In this document: piece after piece, positions 1-5,215 of the stretch | How the letters are laid out: the number at the start of each line of letters is the position of its first letter | Position numbering within the stretch: the first letter of the stretch is position 1 | Source of the DNA: Chloroflexota bacterium | GTDB lineage: Bacteria > Chloroflexota > Anaerolineae > UBA1429 | Length of the DNA: 6,013 bases | NCBI GenBank assembly: GCA_012515695.1 | Contig: JAAYXX010000480.1 | Coordinates: 1 to 6,013, forward strand | Reading direction: 5' to 3' | Program-made: the position numbers and the translations under genes | Notes under the pieces: model-generated | What the model saw: only the letters and a program-made list of their open reading frames with translations | Databases searched by the model: none | What the model was told of the DNA's origin: nothing

Positions 1-346
1 CCCGCCGCAGCACTTCCATGCCACACTCGCCGTTCGCCTGCGTCTCGGCCACCCGGCGCTTGACATGCTCAATGACCTCATCGGGGACCACCACCGGCCC
101 ATCGCCAAAATCCACCAGGCGCACCACGCCCGGCGCCCAATTGATGGCAGAGATTGCTACCAGATCGAAATTCAGGTGCACGAACAGATAACCGGGGAAC
201 AGCGGCACCATCGGCCGCGCACGCGGGTTGACCCGCCGGGTCTTGACTCGCGGCAGGTACACCGCCAGCCCCTTGCCCGCCAACGCCGCCGCCGCCTGCT
301 CCTCGTTGTATGCTTTGGTCTGTACCACACACCAATGACTGACCAT
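1..346 (-). CDS. NusG-like transcription antitermination factor (RfaH/UpxY/LoaP-type paralogue), 3' end outside window
   Basis: The minus strand from 346 is open to the window edge (115 codons). It begins MVSHWCVVQTKAYNEEQA and carries hallmarks of the NGN domain: the opening W-x-V-x-Q-T-K segment (residues 5-11), the PLFPGYLFVHLN core (48-59), and the GVVRLVDFGDGPVVVPDEVI stretch (73-92), which resembles the 'FVRFG..P..VP..' part of RfaH-type proteins. Proteins of this family bind RNA polymerase and suppress pausing or termination. Paralogues usually act on one long operon, such as polysaccharide or secondary-metabolite genes. The C-terminal KOW domain would lie beyond the left edge, so it cannot be checked. 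The gene stands alone with its own promoter and lacks secE or ribosomal-protein neighbours, so a specialised paralogue is likelier than housekeeping NusG. The ATG at 346 was chosen because GGAAGGG lies 7-8 nt upstream. An in-frame ATG at 364 has a poorer site. Confidence 0.85.
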   Translation of the reverse strand, partial: MVSHWCVVQTKAYNEEQAAAALAGKGLAVYLPRVKTRRVNPRARPMVPLFPGYLFVHLNFDLVAISAINWAPGVVRLVDFGDGPVVVPDEVIEHVKRRVAETQANGECGMEVLRR

Positions 347-350
347 TACG

Positions 351-503
351 CCACCCTTCCTCATCCATCCATCTGACCTGCGTTCGGGGCATCAGGCCAC
401 AGGTAGCAACGCCGGGGTAACGCTCAAGGAAGGGTGAAAGCATAGCGAGGATCATAGAGGAATAGCCGCGTCCGCCAGTGTGGGACGGTGGCCTATGCCC
501 TGA
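351..503 (-). promoter_or_regulatory. Structured 5' leader of the NusG-like gene with two interleaved long-range helices
   Basis: Two complementary pairs lie between the predicted start of transcription and the ATG. Helix A pairs 503-490 (TCAGGGCATAGGCC in RNA sense) with 398-384 (GGCCTGATGCCCCGA): 13 base pairs with one mismatch and one bulged base. Helix B pairs 437-425 (TCACCCTTCCTTG) with 363-351 (TGAGGAAGGGTGG): 13 contiguous pairs, ten Watson-Crick and three G-U, covering the ribosome binding site. The order along the RNA is A5', B5', A3', B3', so the helices either exclude one another or form a pseudoknot. This arrangement would suit translational control or autoregulation. The pairing is seen directly; the function is inferred. 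Confidence 0.5.
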
Positions 504-515
504 CACATCGTCTAG

Positions 516-543
516 ATGATAGCCCTATTGTCGAGTCCGTCAA
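516..543 (-). promoter_or_regulatory. Sigma-70-type promoter for the NusG-like gene
   Basis: On the minus strand TTGACG (543-538) is followed after 16 bp by TATCAT (521-516), a good match to housekeeping promoters. Initiation would fall near 509, giving a leader of about 160 nt before the ATG at 346. A pyrimidine-rich tract lies just upstream of the -35 element. The promoter is read by eye and is unproven. Confidence 0.6.
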
Positions 544-571
544 GGGGAGGAAGAGGAAGTGGCAGCACATT

Positions 572-711
572 GGCAGTTGAAACTGCACCAACGAGTGCAA
601 AGCCTGCCTTCGCAGGCTAAGGAGTCAGTCGCCGAAGGGGCGACTGTAGTCCACGAAGGTGGACGCGCCAGCAAGCTGGCGATGCAATTGGTTGCCGCGG
701 TTTCAACCGCC
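572..711. repeat. Intergenic hairpin array with imperfect terminal inverted repeats
   Basis: Seven short hairpins are set almost end to end: 573-586 (GCAGTT/AACTGC), 601-618 (7-bp stem, loop CTTC), 626-646 (8-bp stem CAGTCGCC/GGCGACTG, loop GAAGG), 649-664 (GTCCAC/GTGGAC, loop GAAG), 666-681 (CGCCAG/CTGGCG, loop CAAG), 684-695 (GCAA/TTGC, loop TTGG) and 697-710 (GCGGTT/AACCGC). An alternative stem pairs 584-588 with 595-599. The outer hairpins are inverted copies: GGCAGTTGAAACTGC at 572-586 and GGCGGTTGAAACCGC read from 711 back to 697. They match at 13 of 15 bases, and the two differences compensate within the stem. The element fills the gap between the kinase stop and the NusG-like promoter. 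It may be a dispersed, REP- or MITE-like intergenic repeat. No ORF or clear target-site duplication was seen. Confidence 0.7.
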
Positions 712-738
712 CTTTTGGTAACTCCCAAATCCGAACAT

Positions 739-2247
739 TTACCGAGTAGCAGCCAGCCGCATCGTCTCGGCCAGCGCGGGGTAGAGCCGCCGATAGACAG
801 CATAGCCGTGATCATAGACCGCCGCATGGGCAGGGTTGGGCAAGCTCACCTCTCCGCCTTGGGCAGCGCAACGCCCAGCAGCGGCGGCATAATCCGCGTA
901 CAGCCCCGCGCCCACCCCGGCGGTCAGCGCCGCGCCCAGCGCAGCGGCCTCCGCCACAGGCGACGCCACCACCTGTAACCCCCATACATCGGCGCGCACC
1001 TGCCGCCAGAGGGGATTGCGGGCCGCCCCGCCAACCATCACGATACGGCGCAGTTCGACGCCGCTACGCTCCTGAATCAGCTCCAACAGATGGCGCACAG
1101 CATACGCCGTCCCTTCGATGATGGCCCGCGCCATATCGCCCCGCGTCGTGCTTCTGGTCAGCCCGAAAAAGACGCCTCGCGCATACGGGTCCCAAATGGG
1201 CGCGCGCTCGCCCATGAGGTGCGGCAAAAAGACGACGCCATGCGCGCCGGGCGGCGCGGCGCTGGCCTCTGCCAGCATCGCATCATACGAGGTGGCCGAC
1301 TCTGCCCCAGGCGCATAAACCTCATCGTGGAGCCATTGCAAGCAGGCCCCCGATGTCGTCATGGCCCCGATCAGCGTCCAGCGGTCGGGGACCACATGCC
1401 AGCGCCCCAACAGTTCCGGGCAGGCCAGCGGGCGATCCAGGCAAACGGCCACCATTTCCGAGGTGCCGCTCGCGTCAAAGCAGTCGCCCACCTCAACAGC
1501 CCCCACCCCCAGCGAGGTCATGGCTCCATCCAGCCCGCCCAGGGCCACCGGCACACCGGCTGGCAAGCCCAGCGTTTCAGCCGCGCCCGCCGTGAGGGGA
1601 GCCGTGCTTTCCGAAGGGTATAGCGGCGCGAGCAGGTCCAGGTCAAAGCCGAGTTGGGCCGCCAGCTCGGACGACCACGCTCGCCGCCGATAGTCCATCA
1701 CGCCCATGAAACTCGCGTTGGTGTAATCGGCGCGTCGCTCGCCCGTCAGCCAGGCAAACAGCAGCGTGTTCACCGTGGCAAAGGTGGCTGCGCGCTCTAT
1801 CAGGTGGGGCTCGTGCGCTTGCATCCACAAAATGGCGGCCAGGCTGGTATTGCCAGGCAGCACGCGGTTGCCCGTCGTCTCGGTCACGTGGGGGGCCTGC
1901 GCCAGTATCCATTCGGCCTGCGCGACGCTGCGCGTGTCCAGGTAGGCGATGGCCGGGCGCAAAGGACGGTGGTCCGCATCTAGCGGAGCCACCGTCCCGA
2001 TCATGTTGCTCAAGCCAATGCCCGCCACCTGCTGCGGCCGCAGGTCGGCCTGGGCCAGGACGCTGCGCGTCCCGTTGGCAATGGCCTCTTGCCAGCAGCA
2101 AGGGTCAATCTCGGCCTGTCCCGGCTGGGGCGTGTGAATCGGCACCGGCGTGCTGTGCAGCGCCAGTAAGCGCCCGTCCAGATCGAAAAGGGCCACCTTG
2201 ACCGCCGTGCCCCCCACATCTATGCCGATCAGACCACGACTACCCAT
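739..2247 (-). CDS. FGGY-family carbohydrate kinase (xylulokinase/gluconokinase-like), substrate uncertain
   Basis: The 502-residue product has the usual FGGY length and both actin-like lobes. Residues 7-15 (IGIDVGGTA) form the first phosphate-binding loop with D10. LGGLDGAMTSLGVGAV (237-251) holds the expected catalytic aspartate, D240. GVFFGLTRSTTRGDMARAIIEG (358-379) fits the second FGGY family signature, and VMVGGAARNPLWRQVRAD (403-420) is the C-terminal ATP-binding part. The family transfers the ATP gamma-phosphate to an open-chain sugar or sugar acid in the cytoplasm. Xylulokinases usually have Q-M-H-G at the substrate loop; here it reads GLSNMIGT (78-85), so xylulose is not assured. 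The gene follows uxuA by 29 bp, with TTAGGAG about 9 nt before the ATG, so the two are probably co-transcribed. Gluconate, a ketose or another hexonate are all possible substrates. Confidence 0.88.
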   Translation of the reverse strand: MGSRGLIGIDVGGTAVKVALFDLDGRLLALHSTPVPIHTPQPGQAEIDPCCWQEAIANGTRSVLAQADLRPQQVAGIGLSNMIGTVAPLDADHRPLRPAIAYLDTRSVAQAEWILAQAPHVTETTGNRVLPGNTSLAAILWMQAHEPHLIERAATFATVNTLLFAWLTGERRADYTNASFMGVMDYRRRAWSSELAAQLGFDLDLLAPLYPSESTAPLTAGAAETLGLPAGVPVALGGLDGAMTSLGVGAVEVGDCFDASGTSEMVAVCLDRPLACPELLGRWHVVPDRWTLIGAMTTSGACLQWLHDEVYAPGAESATSYDAMLAEASAAPPGAHGVVFLPHLMGERAPIWDPYARGVFFGLTRSTTRGDMARAIIEGTAYAVRHLLELIQERSGVELRRIVMVGGAARNPLWRQVRADVWGLQVVASPVAEAAALGAALTAGVGAGLYADYAAAAGRCAAQGGEVSLPNPAHAAVYDHGYAVYRRLYPALAETMRLAATR

Positions 2248-2276
2248 GCACCGTTGCTCCTAAGCGAAGGTATCTG

Positions 2277-3260
2277 CTACTTTTGCTCGTAGACCGCCTC
2301 GCGCAAACCCTTCACATAGCCGATGGCGAACAGCCGCCCGATGGCCGAATAGGAGGGGTTGTCGTTGCTGTCGCCTTCCATCGTGGGCACGTGATCAGGC
2401 CGCAACACGCCCTCAAAGCCAATATCCTTGTAGGCCCGCATACATTCCAGCATGTTTGTCATGCCTTCGTCGTGGAACGTCTCCACATACTTGTACTTGT
2501 CGCCGCGCACGTCGCGGAAATGCACAAAGAATATCTTGCCCTGGTTGCCAAAGTGACGGATCGCCGCTGGCAGGTCGTCTGTCATCAGCGTAAAGTTGCC
2601 CTGGCACAGGGCAATGCCGTTCATCGGGCTGGGGTACATATCCAGCAGCCGTTGATAGTTCTCCAGGCTGCTCATGATACGGCTCAACCCGCGAATCGGC
2701 GACAGGGGCGGGTCGTCCGGGTGCATGGCAAGCTGGACATTGGCCTTCTCGGCTTCCGGCACGACAGCCTTCAAGAAATAATCCAGGCTATCCCACAGCG
2801 TTTCCTCGGTGACGACGCCGTACTCGGTCAACGGGGCATTGCGGATCAGCTCATAATCAAAGCCCGTCGCAAACGCGCCGCCGCGCGCCGGGATCGTGGT
2901 GGACGTGCGCGTCCAGTTCAGGACCGGCATCCACTCGTAGCACCAACAGGGTATACCCAATATGCCCATGTTGCGGATGAGCGTGATGACCGACTCGATC
3001 TGCTCGTCACGCCCTGGCAGCCCCATCTTGATCTTGTCCATCGGGGGGCGGCTTTCCAGCACGTCGAACTTGAACCCGAAATCCTCATAGGCGGTCTTGA
3101 CGCGGGTGAGCGGCATAAACGCCCAGGGCAACTGTTCCTTGGGCACGTCCAGCCCCCGACGAAAATCCATCCCGCCCACAACATGGTCCACACCGCATTG
3201 CTTGACCAGACGCCACAACGGAGTGAAATAGGGTGGCAGAACTTCGGCGATTTTGATCAT
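2277..3260 (-). CDS. uxuA: Mannonate dehydratase (EC 4.2.1.8)
   Basis: The 327-residue TIM-barrel protein dehydrates D-mannonate to 2-keto-3-deoxy-D-gluconate in glucuronate catabolism. Family motifs are present in order: MHPDDPP (179-185), CQGNF (219-223), HFRDVRG (247-253), FHDEG (262-266), RPDHVPTMEGD (287-297) and YSAIGRLFAIGYVKGL near the C-terminus. The four residues known to bind the metal in this family (His, Cys, His, Asp) correspond to H180, C219, H247 and D289, so the active site looks intact. The protein is shorter than the E. coli enzyme (about 394) and nearer the roughly 350-residue Gram-positive forms. The ATG at 3260 is preferred over one at 3302 because GAGAGGGG lies just upstream of it, and the extra residues (MPPVQYHHSLRGVP) look non-conserved. 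It is the first gene of an operon with the FGGY kinase. Confidence 0.88.
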   Translation of the reverse strand: MIKIAEVLPPYFTPLWRLVKQCGVDHVVGGMDFRRGLDVPKEQLPWAFMPLTRVKTAYEDFGFKFDVLESRPPMDKIKMGLPGRDEQIESVITLIRNMGILGIPCWCYEWMPVLNWTRTSTTIPARGGAFATGFDYELIRNAPLTEYGVVTEETLWDSLDYFLKAVVPEAEKANVQLAMHPDDPPLSPIRGLSRIMSSLENYQRLLDMYPSPMNGIALCQGNFTLMTDDLPAAIRHFGNQGKIFFVHFRDVRGDKYKYVETFHDEGMTNMLECMRAYKDIGFEGVLRPDHVPTMEGDSNDNPSYSAIGRLFAIGYVKGLREAVYEQK

Positions 3261-3290
3261 GGGAACCCCTCTCAATGAGTGATGATACTG

Positions 3291-3324
3291 CACTGGTGGC
3301 ATGACTCGATGTCACTGGGGGCAT
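3291..3324. promoter_or_regulatory. Candidate operator: two 12-bp direct repeats 22 bp apart
   Basis: CACTGGTGGCAT (3291-3302) and CACTGGGGGCAT (3313-3324) differ at one base and are spaced 22 bp start to start, about two helical turns. They lie on one face of the DNA across the uxuA initiation region, and the second touches the -10 element. A short dyad, TGAC-N5-GTCA (3302-3314), lies between them. Binding here would be expected to repress the uxuA operon. No regulator gene is visible in the window. Confidence 0.4.
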
Positions 3325-3351
3325 TATACCCCACCTACTCAAGCAGCGCCA
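3323..3351 (-). promoter_or_regulatory. Promoter of the uxuA-kinase operon
   Basis: A perfect TATAAT lies on the minus strand at 3328-3323, with initiation expected near 3316 and a leader of about 56 nt. The hexamer 17 bp upstream, TGGCGC (3351-3346), is a poor -35 match. A perfect -10 with a weak -35 suits an activator-dependent or regulated promoter. The -10 sits inside a GGGG-N7-CCCC dyad. Confidence 0.55.
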
Positions 3352-3400
3352 GCGAGTTGGCGGGGCAAGCGGCCCGGTGGTCAAACGCCCATTCCCGCGC

Positions 3401-3429
3401 TTGAGCTTGCGGCCAGTCTATGCCATAAT
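3401..3429 (+). promoter_or_regulatory. Promoter of the MFS transporter gene
   Basis: TTGAGC (3401-3406) and CATAAT (3424-3429) are separated by 17 bp, with initiation expected near 3436. This makes the open frame upstream of 3436 untranslated and supports the downstream start at 3482. The -35 is part of GCTTGAG, which also occurs inverted at 3338-3344, upstream of the divergent uxuA -10. Confidence 0.5.
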
Positions 3430-3481
3430 CGGCCCCTGGCATCCAGTCGGATGTACGTCTTGGACTGAGGACGGTGGCGAA

Positions 3482-4690
3482 TTGGACATCAAACGGCTTT
3501 TCGGCAAAGACATGCTCTCCCTGTGGACGCGAGACCTGATGTATACGGTGGTGGCCGTGTTCCTGATGCGGTTTGGCGAGGGCATACTCGGCAGTGCGCG
3601 CATGAACTTTTTTGTGGACACAATCGGCCTCACCGGCGAGCAGGTGTTGTGGCTGGAAGGGATCCGAGAGATACCGGGCATCGTGCTCATCGTAATCGCC
3701 GCCCTGGCCATGCACCTCCCGCTCTCATGGCGGGCCGCCATCTGGGCCGCCGTGCTCGGCCTGGGCTATATGTCGTTCGCCCTGGTCAAATCGTACACAG
3801 GATTGCTGGTCGTGGAGGTGGTTGCCAGCTTTGGCCTGCACGGCTACCAGCCTATCCACCCGGCGCTGGGCATGGCCCTGGCCACCGAAAAGACCCGTGG
3901 CCGCATGCTAGGCATGCTGGCGTCCGTAGGCTCGCTGGCCGGAATCGTGGGGATGGGCGTGCTGGCCATCACGTCCAACGTGATGAAAACCGTCGCGTTA
4001 CAGTTGCCCTATGTCGTCGGCGGCGCGATTATCGTCATTTCGGCGTTCTTTTTCCTGCGCCTATCCAAGAACCTGGGCAATACAGGCCAAAAGCAGCCGC
4101 GCATGGTGTTGCGCCGTCGCTACTGGCTCTATTACGTGTTGACGTTCTTTGAAGGTTCGCGCAAAGAAATCCTCGGCAGCTTTTGCACGCTGGTGCTCGT
4201 GGAGCAGTATGGGTGGAAAGTCTGGCAACTAAGCCCGCTATTGCTGATCAGCGCCATCCTGGGGCTGCTGCTATCGCCCTATCTCGGCATGTTGGTAGAC
4301 CGCTTTGGCCCGCGCAAGACGCTGGCGGGCAGCTATGTCGTGTTGGCGCTGTCTTGCGTCGGCTATGCCACCATCCCCAACGCCAGTATTCTGGCCGGGC
4401 TTTATGTGGTGATGCGACTGGCCCAAATCCTCAACCTGGGCCTCAGCGTGTATGCGCGCCAGATCGCGCCGCCTGAAGAACTGACGCCCACCCTGTCCGC
4501 AGGCGTCAGCGTCAATCACATCAGTTCGGTAGCCATGCCGCTCCTGTTCGGCATTCTCGTGCCCCTCATCGGCTATTCGGGCGTCTATCTGGGCAGCGCC
4601 GCGCTGATCGCGCTGTCGGTGGGGTTTGCGCTGGCGATGCGTCCCCCCAAGCCAGAGGAGGCCCACGCCCAGGCGGCACTGGCAGGCTAG
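3482..4690 (+). CDS. Major facilitator superfamily transporter
   Basis: The product (402 residues from TTG) is an integral inner-membrane protein with about 10-12 hydrophobic segments, consistent with the MFS fold. The loop between helices 8 and 9 has the classic motif GMLVDRFGPRKTLAG (about residues 269-283). The equivalent motif A between helices 2 and 3 is not clear, which is common in divergent members. The frame is open back to an ATG at 3377, but the predicted promoter lies inside that extension, whose sequence (PRLSLRPVYAIIGPWHPVGC) looks untranslated. The TTG at 3482 is preceded by GAGGA; an ATG at 3512 is the alternative, but its ribosome binding site is weak. Divergence from uxuA suggests uptake of a hexuronate, hexonate or derived sugar. 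Export, or a different substrate, cannot be excluded. Confidence 0.82.
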   Translation: MDIKRLFGKDMLSLWTRDLMYTVVAVFLMRFGEGILGSARMNFFVDTIGLTGEQVLWLEGIREIPGIVLIVIAALAMHLPLSWRAAIWAAVLGLGYMSFALVKSYTGLLVVEVVASFGLHGYQPIHPALGMALATEKTRGRMLGMLASVGSLAGIVGMGVLAITSNVMKTVALQLPYVVGGAIIVISAFFFLRLSKNLGNTGQKQPRMVLRRRYWLYYVLTFFEGSRKEILGSFCTLVLVEQYGWKVWQLSPLLLISAILGLLLSPYLGMLVDRFGPRKTLAGSYVVLALSCVGYATIPNASILAGLYVVMRLAQILNLGLSVYARQIAPPEELTPTLSAGVSVNHISSVAMPLLFGILVPLIGYSGVYLGSAALIALSVGFALAMRPPKPEEAHAQAALAG

Positions 4691-4793
4691 CAACCAGGCA
4701 GGCATAATCGCAGGCGCGGTTGCAGCCAAGGCCCCTCCGCAGCAGGCCCGCAGCCGCGCCGACAAATCCCCTGCCGTACGCGGCCCGGCGTGG

Positions 4794-4837
4794 ATGCCGC
4801 TGCCCCGTGCATCTAGTCCGGCGGCATGATGAATTTT
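4794..4837 (+). terminator. Possible terminator after the MFS gene
   Basis: ATGCCGC (4794-4800) pairs perfectly with GCGGCAT (4821-4827) around a 20-nt loop, followed by GATGAATTTT. The stem lies about 105 bp after the transporter stop. The loop is large and the T-run short and delayed, so this is a weak candidate. Confidence 0.25.
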
Positions 4838-4855
4838 AACAAAATAGTTGGGTAA

Positions 4856-4938
4856 CCGAGGCAGCGCTAGCCTTGCTACTGCTCGCTCGGCCCAGCCTAG
4901 GAATGAATTCCCAGGCGGGACAACCGCGGTAACGGTTG
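4856..4938. repeat. Second intergenic hairpin cluster
   Basis: Three stems are packed end to end. Positions 4856-4890 form a stepped hairpin (CCGAG, GCAG and TAGC pairing with GCTA, CTGC and CTCGG, with small internal loops). Positions 4891-4919 form a long stem (CCC, GCCT and GGAAT pairing with ATTCC, AGGC and GGG around a GA centre, with one mismatch and one bulge). Positions 4921-4938 pair CAACCG with CGGTTG around CGGTAA. The build resembles the array at 572-711. A TTTCAACCGCCC 12-mer shared by that array (701-712) recurs nearby at 4968-4979. It is possibly a diverged relative of the same repeat family. Confidence 0.55.
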
Positions 4939-5018
4939 GCATAACCTAAACTGCCGATGCTGGATGATTTCAACCGCCCATAGCGCGTGCCCCCAATCCT
5001 GGACACACTCAAAAACTC

Positions 5019-5047
5019 TTGACGCGCCGCCTGTGTTTCGCTATACT
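5019..5047 (+). promoter_or_regulatory. Strong sigma-70-type promoter of the substrate-binding protein gene
   Basis: TTGACG (5019-5024), a 17-bp spacer and TATACT (5042-5047) give the best promoter in the window, with initiation near 5054. The leader before the ATG at 5216 is about 162 nt. It contains a second strong Shine-Dalgarno-like sequence, AAAGGAGGT (5122-5130), far from the main start. Confidence 0.7.
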
Positions 5048-5131
5048 CAAGTCAGATCCGCCGACGCTCAGCGCAAATTCCAACATATTGTGGCGTCTCT
5101 GTTGCGGGCAACCCCGCCCGGAAAGGAGGTT

Positions 5132-5209
5132 CTGACCACCCCTCGACTAACCACTGCCTCGTCTATGCCTCGCACATATTCACACTTCACAAACGACCAA
5201 CGGAGGTAG
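5132..5209 (+). other. Possible leader-peptide frame ahead of the substrate-binding protein gene
   Basis: A short frame ends at TAG 5207-5209, overlapping the ribosome binding site of the next gene (GGAGG, 5202-5206). It can start at ATG 5165 (14 residues, MPRTYSHFTNDQRR) or, in the same frame, at CTG 5132. The strong AAAGGAGGT at 5122-5130 precedes that CTG, but the spacing is shorter than ideal. No family is recognised. It may be chance, or a translated leader coupling to the downstream gene. Confidence 0.2.
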
Positions 5210-5215
5210 AAGCTC

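Larger units (their letters stand above)
347..738. other. Intergenic region between the kinase operon and the NusG-like gene
   Basis: This 392-bp gap holds, from right to left, the hairpin array (572-711), a purine-rich tract on the plus strand (542-559), the NusG-like promoter (516-543) and its structured leader. No credible coding sequence was found on either strand. No classical intrinsic terminator follows the kinase stop. The best candidate is the 601-618 hairpin, which read on the minus strand is followed by only three T residues. Confidence 0.7.
4691..5215. other. 525-bp intergenic region between the MFS transporter and the substrate-binding protein
   Basis: The first 100 bp after the transporter stop show nothing recognisable beyond GC-rich sequence. 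Then come a weak terminator candidate (4794-4837), an AT-rich patch (4831-4850), the hairpin cluster (4856-4938), the promoter (5019-5047) and a leader of about 160 nt. Frames open through this region on both strands cross the promoter or run antisense to the transporter, and have no family resemblance I can see. Confidence 0.65.

Noticed and set aside
466..480. Resemblance of GGCGGACGC in the nusG-like leader (minus strand) to the RfaH ops element
   Set aside because: Only part of the consensus matches, and the site lies upstream of the regulator gene, not a long target operon in view.
542..559. Purine tract upstream of the nusG-like promoter as a triplex-forming or regulatory element
   Set aside because: It is only 18 bp, without a clean mirror repeat. 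It may simply contribute to the promoter's upstream region.
571..715. CRISPR array
   Set aside because: The stems differ from each other in sequence and there is no constant repeat separated by unique spacers of even length.
2283..3278. 331-codon open frame on the plus strand
   Set aside because: It is fully antisense to uxuA, whose catalytic motifs are intact. The long frame is a by-product of GC-rich codon usage.
4271..4942. 223-codon open frame on the minus strand
   Set aside because: It is antisense to the C-terminal half of the MFS transporter and continues through the intergenic hairpins. The protein is rich in R, A, G and H with no recognisable family features.
4964..5209. 81-codon open frame on the plus strand
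   Set aside because: The predicted promoter at 5019-5047 lies inside it, so most of it would not be transcribed from that start. Only its last part was kept, as a possible leader peptide.
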